A stretch of DNA of 64,000 bases from Microbacterium sp. SD291 (GCF_017355365.1 NZ_JADIJR010000004.1:1-64000); one strand, 5' to 3'; shown: positions 33,131-42,552, numbered from the stretch's first letter. Made by a program: numbers and translations. The notes: generated from the sequence alone by a model not told the origin.

Positions 33131-34630
33131 GTGACCAAGGCACGCATCTCCATCGACCGCGAGGCGGTCGTGGCTCCCCTCGACCGGCGCATCTTCGGCT
33201 CGTTCGTCGAGCACCTCGGCCGCTGCGTCTACGACGGCATCTACGAGCCCGGCCACCCCACGGCGAACGAAGACGGCTTCCGCCTCGACGTCGTGGACCT
33301 CGTGCGCGAGCTCGGCTCGACCACGATCCGCTACCCCGGCGGCAACTTCGTCTCCGGCTTCCGCTGGGAAGACTCGGTCGGCCCGCGCGATCAGCGTCCG
33401 GTGCGCCGGGACCTCGCCTGGCACTCGATCGAGACGAACCAGGTGGGCGTCGACGAGTTCTCCCGCTGGCTGAAGCTCACCGGCTCCGAGCTGATGATGG
33501 CGGTGAACCTCGGCACCCGCGGCATCGAGGCCGCCCTCGACCTGCTCGAGTACTGCAACCACCCCTCCGGCACCGCGCTCAGTGACCAGCGCATCACGAA
33601 CGGCACGGTCGAGCCGCACGACATCAAGATGTGGTGCCTCGGCAACGAGATGGACGGCCCCTGGCAGACCGGCTACATGACCGCCGAGGACTACGGCAAG
33701 ATCGCGGCCCGCACCGCGCAGGCCATGAAGGCGGCCGACAAGGATCTCGAGCTCGTGGTCTGCGGATCGTCCGGATCGGCCATGCCGACCTTCGGCGACT
33801 GGGAGCGCACGGTGCTCGAGCACGCGTACGAGCACGTCGACTTCATCTCCTGCCACGCGTACTACCAGGAGCGCGGCGGCGACCTCGGCTCGTACCTCGC
33901 GTCGTCGCTGGACATGCAGTACTTCATCGAGACGGTGGTCGCCACCGCCGACCACGTCGGCAACAAGCTCAAGTCGTCGAAGAAGATCAAGCTCTCCTTC
34001 GACGAGTGGAACATCTGGTACCTCGACGAGCACCAGGCCTCCGACGAGGTCAACCACGAGTGGCGGGTCGCCCCGCGTCAGCTCGAGGACGTCTACTCGG
34101 TGGCGGATGCCGTGGTGCTGGGCAACCTGCTCATCACCCTGCTGAAGAACCACGACCGGGTGGCCTCGGCATCTCTCGCCCAGCTCGTCAACGTGATCGC
34201 CCCCATCATGACCGAGCCGGGCGGCGACGCATGGCGTCAGACCACGTTCTTCCCGTTCTCGGTGACCTCGCGCCTGGCGAAGGGCGAGATCGTGAAGCCG
34301 CGCATCGACGTCGGCACCTACGACACGAAGGTGTACGGCAAGGCGCCGCTCGTCGACTCCGTCGTCACGACCGACGGCGCGAACTCCGCCGTGTTCCTCG
34401 TGAACCGGAGCCAGACCGAGTCGATCGAGGTGCAGATCGCGGTGTCCGAGCTGGGTGCGACGTCGATCGACGAGGCCGTGACGCTCTGGGACGAGGACGT
34501 GTACGCGAAGAACACGCTCCAGGACCAAAACCGAGTCGGTCTCAAGCCGCTCGAGGGCGCCGCACTGGAGGGCGGCGTGCTCACCGTCACGCTGCCGCCA
34601 GTCTCCTGGTCGGCGCTCGCGCTCTCCTGA
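33131..34630 (+). CDS. abfA: GH51 alpha-L-arabinofuranosidase (first copy)
   Basis: 499 aa from a GTG with AAGGA upstream. It is intracellular. Catalytic residues are the acid/base Glu173 (LGNEMDGPW) and nucleophile Glu292 (SFDEWNIWY). Other family blocks are FGSFVEHLGRCVYDGIYEP, IRYPGGNFVSG and NVIAPIMTEPGG. It removes terminal alpha-L-arabinofuranosyl units from imported oligosaccharides. Its stop shares a base with the next start (TGATG). A second GH51 gene lies at 40090 on the other strand with both catalytic Glu at the same positions. Confidence 0.95.
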   Translation: MTKARISIDREAVVAPLDRRIFGSFVEHLGRCVYDGIYEPGHPTANEDGFRLDVVDLVRELGSTTIRYPGGNFVSGFRWEDSVGPRDQRPVRRDLAWHSIETNQVGVDEFSRWLKLTGSELMMAVNLGTRGIEAALDLLEYCNHPSGTALSDQRITNGTVEPHDIKMWCLGNEMDGPWQTGYMTAEDYGKIAARTAQAMKAADKDLELVVCGSSGSAMPTFGDWERTVLEHAYEHVDFISCHAYYQERGGDLGSYLASSLDMQYFIETVVATADHVGNKLKSSKKIKLSFDEWNIWYLDEHQASDEVNHEWRVAPRQLEDVYSVADAVVLGNLLITLLKNHDRVASASLAQLVNVIAPIMTEPGGDAWRQTTFFPFSVTSRLAKGEIVKPRIDVGTYDTKVYGKAPLVDSVVTTDGANSAVFLVNRSQTESIEVQIAVSELGATSIDEAVTLWDEDVYAKNTLQDQNRVGLKPLEGAALEGGVLTVTLPPVSWSALALS

Positions 34631-35631
34631 TGGGCATCCTCCCGCGCCTGGTCGGCGCCGCCGCGGTGGTCCTCACCACGGCGGCGGTGCTGACCGGCTG
34701 CGGGGTCGTCGCAGCTGCCGCTCCGGAGCTCTCCGGCGACGTGTTCGTGCACGACCCCGCCTACGTGCAGACCGACGACGGACACTTCGTCTACTCGACC
34801 GGCAACGGGCAGCTCGGCGACGGGAACATCCAGATCCGCCGATCGGACGACGGGGCGGACTGGGAGTACGCCGGCGAGGTCTGGGCATCGAAGCCGACAT
34901 GGCTTGCGGATGCCGTGCCCGGCGTCGACAACCTCTGGGCGCCGGAGCTGTACGAGCACGGAGGCACCTGGTACCTCTACTACTCGGCATCCACGTTCGG
35001 CAGCAGCGATTCGGTGATCGCGCTCGCCACGAACACCACACTCGACCCCGACGACCCCGACTACGAGTGGGTCGACCGCGGCGAGGTGATCGCGTCGGCC
35101 GGCAGCGACTTCAACGCGATCGACGCCGGCATCGTGGAGGACGCCGACGGCACCCCGTGGATGTCGTTCGGATCGTTCTCCTCCGGCATCCGCATGGTCG
35201 AGCTGGAGTGGCCCAGTGGCAAGCGGGCGGATGCGGCCGAGCCACTGCTCCTCGCCGATCGCGGCCTCGTGGAGAACGCGATCGAGGCGCCGTACATCGT
35301 GGCGCACGAGGGCTGGTTCTACCTGTTCGCCTCGCGCGGCTTCTGCTGCAAGGGCATCGACAGCACCTACGAGATCATCGTCGGGCGCTCGAAGTCGGTG
35401 ACGGGCCCGTACCTGGATGCCGACGGCGGCGCGCTGCTCGACGACGGCGGGACTGTGGTGCTGACGAGCGAGGGCGACGCGATCGGTCCCGGCGGTCAGT
35501 CGGCGTCTGCCGGCATGCTCGCCTTCCACTTCTACGACGGCGCGGCCGACGGCGTACCGACCCTCGGCATCCTGCCGATCGCCTGGCGGGATGGCTGGCC
35601 GACGGTGTCGTGGCCGGATTCCGGCGAGTAG
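34630..35631 (+). CDS. GH43 lipoprotein (putative arabinan endo-1,5-alpha-L-arabinosidase)
   Basis: 333 aa. The signal peptide ends in the lipobox LTGC with Cys24, so it acts at the cell surface. The triad is Asp42 (VHDPAYV), Asp165 (FNAIDAGIV) and Glu219 (NAIEAPYI). LWAPELYEH, FFYLFAS-like FYLFASRGFCCKGIDSTY and the GRS...GPYLD pattern are typical of endo-arabinanases of GH43. It would cut arabinan outside the cell and feed the importer. It is coupled to the GH51 gene. Confidence 0.9.
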   Translation: MGILPRLVGAAAVVLTTAAVLTGCGVVAAAAPELSGDVFVHDPAYVQTDDGHFVYSTGNGQLGDGNIQIRRSDDGADWEYAGEVWASKPTWLADAVPGVDNLWAPELYEHGGTWYLYYSASTFGSSDSVIALATNTTLDPDDPDYEWVDRGEVIASAGSDFNAIDAGIVEDADGTPWMSFGSFSSGIRMVELEWPSGKRADAAEPLLLADRGLVENAIEAPYIVAHEGWFYLFASRGFCCKGIDSTYEIIVGRSKSVTGPYLDADGGALLDDGGTVVLTSEGDAIGPGGQSASAGMLAFHFYDGAADGVPTLGILPIAWRDGWPTVSWPDSGE

Positions 35632-35634
35632 TCT

Positions 35635-35646
35635 GTGACCGGTCAC
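35635..35646. promoter_or_regulatory. Palindrome GTGACCGGTCAC before the GH127 gene
   Basis: This perfect 12-base palindrome lies 17 bases before the GH127 ATG, right after the preceding stop. It shares CTGTGACCGGT with the site at 57784. It resembles the GTTACCGGTAAC-type sites of the 49-58 kb regulon, so it may link GH127 expression to that regulator. Confidence 0.5.
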
Positions 35647-35663
35647 GGAATCGAAGGGGCTTC

Positions 35664-38069
35664 ATGAGCACGGCATTCGCGCGTCTGGAGGACGTCACGC
35701 TCGCGGACCCGTACCTCCGCAATGCGCAGGAGAAGACGATCGCCTACCTCCTCGAGCTCGATGCGGCCCGGCTGCTGTACTCGTTCGAGCGGAACGCCGG
35801 CCTGGAGCCGACCGCCGCCGAGGGATACGGCGGATGGGAGCGCGAGGAGGGCACCCGCTTCCAGGGGCACTTCTTCGGGCACGCGATGTCGGCGTGGTCG
35901 CAGGCCTGGGCGACGACCCGCGACGAGCGGCTCCTCGAGCGAATCGTCGTCGCGATCGACGGCCTCGACCGCTGCCAGCGCGCCTACGCCGACGCACATC
36001 CCGAGTCCGCCGGCTACGTCTCCGCCTTTCCGGTCGGCCTGCTGCCGTCCGGCGGCGACGGCCTGCTCGTTCCCTTCTACAACCTGCACAAGATGCTGGC
36101 GGGACTCCTCGACGCGCATCGCCACGCGCCCGAGGAGATCGGCCGCACGGCGCTTGGCGTCGCCAGCCGCTTCGCAGCCTGGATCGACACCTACGCGGGG
36201 TCGCTGGAAGATGCGCGGATCATTCTCGACACCGAGTACGGCGGCATGAACGAGGCCCTCTACCGGCTGTACGCGGTCACGGGTGACCCCGTGCACAAGC
36301 GCGCCGCCGAGCGCTTCGACGAGACCGATCTGTTCCGGAGCCTCGCCGCGGGGGAGGACGTGCTGGCCGGAAGGCACGCGAACACCACCATCCCGAAGCT
36401 CATCGGCGCTCTCGCCCGGTATACGGTGCTGGCCGGCGACCCGAGCCTGTCCGCCGCCGAGCGGGCGGACCTCGGCATGTACCGCGCCGCCGCCGAGAAC
36501 TTCTGGCGCATCGTCGTCGACCGGCACACCTACGCGAACGGCGCGAACAGCCAGTCCGAGCATTTCCACGCGCCGGGCACCCTGCACGCACGGGCGAACA
36601 GCGGCACCACCACCGGCTACGGGGAGAACTCGACTGCCGAGGGGTGCAACGAGTACAACATGCTCAAGCTCTCCCGCGCGCTGTTCGCGCTCACCGGCGA
36701 CGTGAAGTACGCCGACTACGACGAGTCGACCTTCCTGAACAGCGTCCTCGCAGCGCAGAACCCCGAAACAGGCATGGTGACCTACTTCCAGCCGCAGCGC
36801 GCCGGCTACGCCAAGGTGTTCGGTCGGCCGTTCGACCAGTTCTGGTGCGACCACGGCACGGGCGTCGAGAGCTTCACCAAGCTCGGCGACGACATCTATG
36901 CCGTCGCCGCGGATGCCGTCACCGTCAACCGGTTCCGCTCCGGCGAGCTGCGACTGAGCGAGCGCAATCTGCGTCTCACGGTTTCGGCCGACATCCCGCG
37001 AGAGAGCACCGTGCGCCTCGCGGTCTCGAGTCTCGACGGCGGTACGGTCCCTTCGGTCACGCTTCGGCTGCGCGCGCCGTCATGGCTGGCCGCGCCGCCG
37101 ACGCTGACGGTGAACGGCGAACGGCGCGAAGCCGTGCCCGTCCGCGGTTACCTCGCGGTCGAGGTGACCGACGGCGACGAGATCGAGTACACGCTGCCCG
37201 CCGAGGTGCGCCTCTCGGCCGGCACCGAGAATGAGAACTGGGTCGCCTTCACCTACGGTCCGGTGCTGCTCGCGACCGCGCTCAGCCGGGAGAACGTCGA
37301 CGCGACCTACACCGCCGGCGTCCTCGTGGAGATGGGCCTCGCGGATCCGGCACTCACCGGCACGGTCGTCGTCGACGACCCGGCGGCCTGGCGCGCCGGC
37401 ATCCGCTCGCACCTCGTGCGCCTCGACGACGGGGAGAACGCCAACGGCATCCGCACGATGCGGTTCGCCCTCCGCGGCGTCGATGCGGAGGCCGCGGGGT
37501 GGGTGTGGGAGCCGTACTACAGCCTCTACGGAGCGCGCTATGCGACCTACGTCACGCTCGTCGCGCGAGGAGCGGAGCGGGATGCCTCGGCGACGGCCGA
37601 TGACGTGATCGATGCGCTGAGCTCCTTCGACAACAACAACTCCGAGGCCGACAAGAACCACCGCTTCCACGCGTCGACGATCGGCGTTCGAGAGGGCGCC
37701 CAGTACCGGGAGGCGTCAGCGGACGCCGGCGCGTACTTCGAGTACGCACTGATCGTCGACCCCGCCGGCACTCGGCTCGGAGTGACCTACAGCGGGCAGG
37801 ATGCCGGCCGCACGTTCGACGTCTTCGTGAACGACGTGCTGCTGCGCCGCGAGGTGATCGAGGATCCGAACGCGGACGGCGGGCTGTACGAGCGGATCGA
37901 TGACCTCCCTCCGGACGTGCTCGCGGGCGGTCGCTTCAAGCGCGACCAGCGCGGCGGGTTCCTGCAGGACCCGGCCGGTCGCCGGATCCCGGTCGTGACC
38001 GTGCGGTTCCAGAGCACCGGCGGCAGCCCGGTCGGCGGGGTCTACGGCGTGCGAACCCTTCGCGGGTAG
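35664..38069 (+). CDS. GH127-type (DUF1680) putative beta-L-arabinofuranosidase
   Basis: 801 aa, no signal peptide. An (alpha/alpha)6-barrel occupies roughly residues 1-420 and beta domains the rest. In characterised GH127 enzymes one Glu and three Cys bind zinc, and one Cys is the nucleophile. Here Glu326 and Cys328 (AEGCNEYNMLKL) and Cys395 (FWCDHGTGVES) are present, but the second Cys of the usual Cys-Cys pair is Asp396. GGMNEALYRLY and EHFHAPGTLHARANSG are also conserved. It would release beta-linked arabinofuranose, as found on hydroxyproline glycoproteins. GH146-like activity is the alternative. Confidence 0.88.
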   Translation: MSTAFARLEDVTLADPYLRNAQEKTIAYLLELDAARLLYSFERNAGLEPTAAEGYGGWEREEGTRFQGHFFGHAMSAWSQAWATTRDERLLERIVVAIDGLDRCQRAYADAHPESAGYVSAFPVGLLPSGGDGLLVPFYNLHKMLAGLLDAHRHAPEEIGRTALGVASRFAAWIDTYAGSLEDARIILDTEYGGMNEALYRLYAVTGDPVHKRAAERFDETDLFRSLAAGEDVLAGRHANTTIPKLIGALARYTVLAGDPSLSAAERADLGMYRAAAENFWRIVVDRHTYANGANSQSEHFHAPGTLHARANSGTTTGYGENSTAEGCNEYNMLKLSRALFALTGDVKYADYDESTFLNSVLAAQNPETGMVTYFQPQRAGYAKVFGRPFDQFWCDHGTGVESFTKLGDDIYAVAADAVTVNRFRSGELRLSERNLRLTVSADIPRESTVRLAVSSLDGGTVPSVTLRLRAPSWLAAPPTLTVNGERREAVPVRGYLAVEVTDGDEIEYTLPAEVRLSAGTENENWVAFTYGPVLLATALSRENVDATYTAGVLVEMGLADPALTGTVVVDDPAAWRAGIRSHLVRLDDGENANGIRTMRFALRGVDAEAAGWVWEPYYSLYGARYATYVTLVARGAERDASATADDVIDALSSFDNNNSEADKNHRFHASTIGVREGAQYREASADAGAYFEYALIVDPAGTRLGVTYSGQDAGRTFDVFVNDVLLRREVIEDPNADGGLYERIDDLPPDVLAGGRFKRDQRGGFLQDPAGRRIPVVTVRFQSTGGSPVGGVYGVRTLRG

Positions 38070-38106
38070 CAGTCGCCCTGAGGGTCCCGCCTCGACGGTG
38101 AACCCG

Positions 38107-38367
38107 TCAGTAGTGATCGCGCGCCTGCAGGACCACGATGTGATCTTCGGTGACGTAGTAGACCAGTCGGTTCGTCTCGTCGATCCTGCGCGACCAGGCA
38201 CCAGACAGCACGTGACGGAGCGGTTCGGGCTTTCCGATGCCGGCGAACGGATCGCGGATCACGTCGGCGATGAGCAGATTGATGCGCTTCAGGGTCTTTC
38301 GGTCCTGGGTCTGCCAGTACACATAGTCCTCCCAGCCGTTGGGATCGAATGCGAGAGTGCGACTCAT
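38107..38367 (-). CDS. yoeB: YoeB-family toxin (mRNA interferase)
   Basis: 86 aa. The family pattern is complete: a Trp-rich N-terminus (DPNGWEDYVYW), KPEPLRHVLSGAWSRRIDETNRLVYYV with the catalytic Glu and Arg, and the terminal RDHY holding the His-Tyr pair. YoeB cuts ribosome-bound mRNA. The start overlaps the antitoxin stop by four bases (ATGA), the standard order. It marks the left edge of a lower-GC insert between two arabinoside clusters. Confidence 0.93.
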   Translation of the reverse strand: MSRTLAFDPNGWEDYVYWQTQDRKTLKRINLLIADVIRDPFAGIGKPEPLRHVLSGAWSRRIDETNRLVYYVTEDHIVVLQARDHY

Positions 38368-38615
38368 GCGTCGAGCAGGTCGTGACTCTCGAACTCACCG
38401 CGACGTGCACGCTCGATCGCGTCCAGAAGGCGCTCGGCGTTCGCGGGGTTGCGGAGCAGGTACGCGGTCTCGGTGATCGCGTCGTAGTCGGCCTTCGAGA
38501 GGATGACCGCGTTGCCGTGCTTCGAGACGACCTCGACTGCGTCATGGTCCTCGTTGACGCGCTGGATGAGGCCGAACAGGCTCTTGCGTGCTTCGGTCGC
38601 GGTGATCGCCGACAT
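38364..38615 (-). CDS. yefM: YefM-family antitoxin (Phd/YefM)
   Basis: 83 aa from the ATG at 38615, preceded by GGGAGGA. SAITATEARKSLFGLIQRVN is the N-terminal Phd/YefM DNA-binding fold, and HGNAVILSKADYDAITETAYLL completes it. The C-terminal tail, Arg/Glu-rich and ending SHDLLDA, would wrap the toxin. The protein neutralises YoeB and normally represses the pair's own promoter. A GTAGTACT/GTACC word pair just upstream could be its operator. Confidence 0.93.
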   Translation of the reverse strand: MSAITATEARKSLFGLIQRVNEDHDAVEVVSKHGNAVILSKADYDAITETAYLLRNPANAERLLDAIERARRGEFESHDLLDA

Positions 38616-38845
38616 GATTCCTCCCGAGTAGTACTGGATAGCGTACCACTCGGCATGGTCAGGCGAGCTCGACCAGCATCTGGGAGAGCGCGGCAAGCGT
38701 CGTGTGCATCGACCTCACCACCATGGCTTGTGCATCATTCGATGCGGGCTGGTCAAAGCCGACGCAAGCACAAGGCAAGATGAGCGGGCTGTCCGAACTG
38801 AAGCGGCCTGGGATCGTCGGAGGGCGATGTTAGGCCGATTCAAAC

Positions 38846-39970
38846 CTAACTTGCATTGAGCTGTCGGTTGATCCGGTCGGTCAACGCGTTCACTCGCAGT
38901 AGCCCAGCTACGAGACTCCGTGGTCGCGCGAGGTCAAGCTGCATGTGCTTGTCAAAGAGAATCCTGAAGATTGAAGTGGCAGTACCGTGAACTCGTTGAA
39001 CGCCAGATCTAACCGATTCTTTCACCTGGTGTAGGAGTTCCGCGGAGAGAATGGATTGGTCGAACGAAGCGCTGAGGAGCATTCCCGCCGCCTTCCGGAG
39101 CTCCTCGTCTTCAAGTGCGATCGTGCTGACCCCGTCGGGGAGAATCTCCTGCCAGTCCTTCAAGAACTTGACGGCAAGGTCCCGAAGGTTGAATGCTCCA
39201 GTTGCAGCGAGATGGAGCAGGTAGTCGGATCCTGGCGAGCTATCCAAACTCCAACCATGAGAGATCGCCGCTTCGAGGTTCTCGTACGAAGCCCGGAGCT
39301 CAGTGCCAGTGATCCATCCCAGAAACTCGATCCGCTTGTTGATCTCCTCGGAGGCGTCGTCCGCGTCTTGAAACTGTCGACCGCCCACCGCAGTCTTGAA
39401 ACGCGTGACCGACTGCTCCAGGGCCGAAGCCACATGCGAGTACACCGTCGACTCCTCGGGGTTCAGCGGCGTTTGCCGGACAAACTGCGCATAGAGCCTC
39501 AGGTCCTGTTCGAACGAGGCGCTTGCCAATTGATAGCGCAGCGCTTTCAGCTCCTCAAGTCGTTCCTTGCGCTCTTGAATGTGCTCGGGTTCGGCAAGTA
39601 AGGTCGCAAGCTGCGAAGTTGGCTTCGCCTGGCCATAGGGGTCCATCTGGAAGAGCGCGACTCTTGCCTGGTCGGCATAGGCGACGGCTTCTCCGGTGTA
39701 GCCGCCTGTGGAATAGAACACAGCAAGTCGATAATCATGGGCGGCGCCACGGAGCCTCTGAATGTCGGGGCGTCCAACCGGGTTGGCATAGAACTTGACT
39801 TGGGCGGCGGCCTCAGCACTTTCGACATCGATGCCGCCGTCGGCTCCAGCCTGTGTCTTTTGTGCATCGACAAAGCCAAGGGTCCTCATGTGCTCGACAG
39901 CCGCAAGCTCTGCGCTTTGCCAGTCGAGAAGGAACGCGGAGGGCGGTTCAACGAAACTCATGGAGGTCAT
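38846..39970 (-). CDS. Mrr-type restriction endonuclease domain protein
   Basis: 374 aa. The N-terminal 100 residues form an Mrr_cat PD-(D/E)XK nuclease: Glu21, GADGGIDVES with Asp48, then Gln57-x-Lys59 (AAQVKFY) and NPVGRPDIQRLRGAAHDY. Mrr proteins cut modified foreign DNA. Residues from about 110 to the end are mostly helical and match nothing I recognise; a sensor or effector role is possible. Third-position GC is visibly lower than in all neighbours, a sign of transfer. The start is uncertain (39970 or 39961) because there is no Shine-Dalgarno sequence. It probably has a defence function. Confidence 0.82.
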   Translation of the reverse strand: MTSMSFVEPPSAFLLDWQSAELAAVEHMRTLGFVDAQKTQAGADGGIDVESAEAAAQVKFYANPVGRPDIQRLRGAAHDYRLAVFYSTGGYTGEAVAYADQARVALFQMDPYGQAKPTSQLATLLAEPEHIQERKERLEELKALRYQLASASFEQDLRLYAQFVRQTPLNPEESTVYSHVASALEQSVTRFKTAVGGRQFQDADDASEEINKRIEFLGWITGTELRASYENLEAAISHGWSLDSSPGSDYLLHLAATGAFNLRDLAVKFLKDWQEILPDGVSTIALEDEELRKAAGMLLSASFDQSILSAELLHQVKESVRSGVQRVHGTATSIFRILFDKHMQLDLARPRSLVAGLLRVNALTDRINRQLNAS

Positions 39971-40089
39971 GCTAATCGCGGCCCATGACCCGCCGCGGAT
40001 CCTCCGAAAGATCTGACTCGAGGATTGCGGGTAAAGGACTTCGTCGGCGATCCGCGGATCCTGGGCCGGCTGGTGAGAGACGCTCGACC

Positions 40090-41613
40090 TCAGGCGAGTT
40101 CGATCGCCGACCAGCTCAGCGCGGGGAGCGTGGCGCGCACCGCCCCGTCGACGACCTCGGCCGCGGAGAGCGGCACCATGTGCACGGCATCCGGAGTCGT
40201 CTCCAGATTCCCGGTGAACCGGTCGCCGCCCTCGGGGATCGTGAGCGTCTCGGCGTGGACGACCTTCAGCCCCTCGAACCCGCGCAGGTCGACGGTGAGG
40301 TCGTTCGCCGACTCCAGCGAGCGGTTCGCGACGAACAGCACCACGCGCCCGGTCTCCTCGTCGTAGGTCGCCGCCGCATCGACCGAGTCGACGTCGCCGT
40401 ACTGCTTCGTGCTGATCTGCGAGGCCGAGACCGCGAGCCGCAGGATCCTGCCGCGGGCGAGCCGCGCCATCCTCTCGAAGGGCCAGAAGCTGGTCTGCCG
40501 CCACGCCGGTCCGCCCTGCTCCGACCGGATCGGCGCGATCACGTTCACCAGCTGCGCCTGGTTCGCGATGTGCACGCGATCGCCGTGACGCAGCAGGCTG
40601 TTCAGGAAGGTGCCGACGACGACGGCATCCGTCACGTTGTAGGTGTCCTCGATCAGGCGCGGATGCTCGCGCCATCCGGCCGCCGCGATCTCCGCGGCCT
40701 CCTCGTCGTTGTAGCGGTCGAAGTCCCAGACGTTCCACTCGTCGAACGAGATGTTCACCTGCTTGGTGTGCTTCCCGGCCGCCTTCACCGCGTCGATCGT
40801 CGCGATCACGCCGTCGATGAACGCGTCCATCTCGACCGCCTCGGCGAGGAACGACTCGGCGTCGCCGTCGAGCTCCCGGTAGTACGCGTGCATCGAGATG
40901 TAATCGACCTCGTCGTAGGCGTGCGTGAGCACCGTGTGCTCCCAGGTGCCGAACGTCGGCATGCCGCGGTTCGACGAGCCGACCGCGACCAGCTCGATCG
41001 AGTCGTCGACGAGCTTCATCGCCTTCGCCGTCTCCTGGGCGAGTCGTCCGTACTCCGTGGCCGTCTTGCCGCCGATCTGCCAGGGGCCGTCGAGCTCGTT
41101 GCCCAGGCACCACAGCTTGATGCCGAACGGGTCCTCCGCGCCGTTGCGCCGGCGCATGTCCGACCAGTACGTGCCGCCGGGGTGGTTCGCGTACTCGACG
41201 AGCGCGCGCGCCTCCTCGACTCCGCGGGTGCCGAGGTTGATCGCCTCCATGATCTCGACCTCGGCCTCCCTCGCCCATTCGACGAACTCGTGCAGGCCGA
41301 ACGCGTTGGTCTCGATCGTGTGCCACGCGCCGTCGATGCGCACCGGGCGGTCGGCCGCGGGGCCCACGCCGTCCTCCCACCGGTACCCCGAGACGAAGTT
41401 GCCGCCCGGGTAGCGGATCACGGTCGGGCCCATCTCCCGCACGAGCTCCAGCACGTCCGTGCGGAAGCCGCGCTCGTCGGCCTGCGCGTGCCCCGGCTCG
41501 TAGATGCCGGTGTACACGCACCGCCCCATGTGCTCGACGAACGACCCGAAGAGCCTCCGGGGGACGTCGGCGATCGTGAAGTCGCGGTCGATGGTGATGC
41601 GGGCGTCAGCCAT
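40090..41613 (-). CDS. abfA: GH51 alpha-L-arabinofuranosidase (second copy)
   Basis: 507 aa with AGGAGAACC before the ATG. The acid/base is Glu173 (LGNELDGPW) and the nucleophile Glu292 (SFDEWNVWD), at the same positions as in the 33131 copy, but the sequences have clearly diverged. It is intracellular. It is the last gene of the minus-strand operon with the importer at 41.6-44.8 kb, so this operon probably handles a different arabinofuranoside. It ends about 120 bases from the Mrr gene, at the right edge of the insert. Confidence 0.95.
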   Translation of the reverse strand: MADARITIDRDFTIADVPRRLFGSFVEHMGRCVYTGIYEPGHAQADERGFRTDVLELVREMGPTVIRYPGGNFVSGYRWEDGVGPAADRPVRIDGAWHTIETNAFGLHEFVEWAREAEVEIMEAINLGTRGVEEARALVEYANHPGGTYWSDMRRRNGAEDPFGIKLWCLGNELDGPWQIGGKTATEYGRLAQETAKAMKLVDDSIELVAVGSSNRGMPTFGTWEHTVLTHAYDEVDYISMHAYYRELDGDAESFLAEAVEMDAFIDGVIATIDAVKAAGKHTKQVNISFDEWNVWDFDRYNDEEAAEIAAAGWREHPRLIEDTYNVTDAVVVGTFLNSLLRHGDRVHIANQAQLVNVIAPIRSEQGGPAWRQTSFWPFERMARLARGRILRLAVSASQISTKQYGDVDSVDAAATYDEETGRVVLFVANRSLESANDLTVDLRGFEGLKVVHAETLTIPEGGDRFTGNLETTPDAVHMVPLSAAEVVDGAVRATLPALSWSAIELA

Positions 41614-41646
41614 GGTTCTCCTGGTCGATGGGTGGGTGAGCGTGGT

Positions 41647-42552
41647 CTACTGACCGCCGAAGCCGCTGGTCGCGACTCCCTTGACGATCTGCTTCTGGAA
41701 GATGAGGAACACGATGATGAGCGGGAGTGCGGCGAGCACCGCTTGGGCCATCACCTGCGCGTACTGCACGCCGTAGGCGCTGATCACGGTCTGCAGCCCC
41801 ACCGGCAGGGTCATCAGCGTGGTGTCGTTGATGACCAGGAACGGCCACAGGAAGTTGTTCCACGCGGCGATGAACACGAAGATCGCGACGGATGCGAGGA
41901 TCGGCCGCGACAGCGGCAGAACGATCGACCAGAAGATTCGGAACCGGCTGGCGCCGTCCACGCGCGCGGCCTCCTCCAGCTCGATCGGGATCGCGTCGAA
42001 GAAGCGCTTCAGGATGAACACCATCGCCGGCGCCACCACCTGCGGGAGGATCAGCCCCCAGTAGGTGTCGACCATGTTGAAGGCGAGCATCTGGTAGAAG
42101 AGCGGGATGATCAGCACCTGCGGCGGCACCACGATCGAGGCGATGATCGCCGCGAACAGCCACTTGCGGCCGGTGAAGTCGAGCCGCGAGAACGCGTAGG
42201 CGGCGAGGGCCGAGATCGCGAGGGTGATCAGCGTCACGGCGGCGGCGGTCCACAGGCTGTTGAACGCCCAGATGTAGACGTTGCCCTGCGAGAGGATCGC
42301 GGTGAACGCCTCGACCGTGGGGCCGGAGGCGCCGATCCAGGACGGGTCGCCCGATGCGGCATCCGATTCGGTCTTGAAGGCGGTCGCGACCGCCCACAGG
42401 AACGGCAGCAGCCAGCTGATCGCGAGCAGCAGCAGGACCGCGAACGCGGCGATGCGCAGAGGTGCGAACGGCTTCTGGCCTGGGAGGCGCGGGCGGGTGC
42501 GCGGTGTCGCGGTGACGAGCGCCTCGGTCGGGGTGAGGGTCGCGGTGGACAT
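41647..42552 (-). CDS. Sugar ABC transporter permease (MalG type)
   Basis: 301 aa from the ATG at 42552, with AAGGAG upstream. Six hydrophobic segments are present, and the EAA loop is EEAARVDGASRFRIFWSIVLP. It shares one base with the stop of the preceding permease (TGATG). It is part of the second arabinoside importer. No ATPase is encoded nearby. Confidence 0.92.
   Translation of the reverse strand: MSTATLTPTEALVTATPRTRPRLPGQKPFAPLRIAAFAVLLLLAISWLLPFLWAVATAFKTESDAASGDPSWIGASGPTVEAFTAILSQGNVYIWAFNSLWTAAAVTLITLAISALAAYAFSRLDFTGRKWLFAAIIASIVVPPQVLIIPLFYQMLAFNMVDTYWGLILPQVVAPAMVFILKRFFDAIPIELEEAARVDGASRFRIFWSIVLPLSRPILASVAIFVFIAAWNNFLWPFLVINDTTLMTLPVGLQTVISAYGVQYAQVMAQAVLAALPLIIVFLIFQKQIVKGVATSGFGGQ

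Noticed and set aside
38616..38845. A gene between the antitoxin and the Mrr nuclease
   Set aside because: No frame of useful length has a start with a ribosome site or any recognisable motif. The stretch looks like noncoding DNA or decayed sequence.
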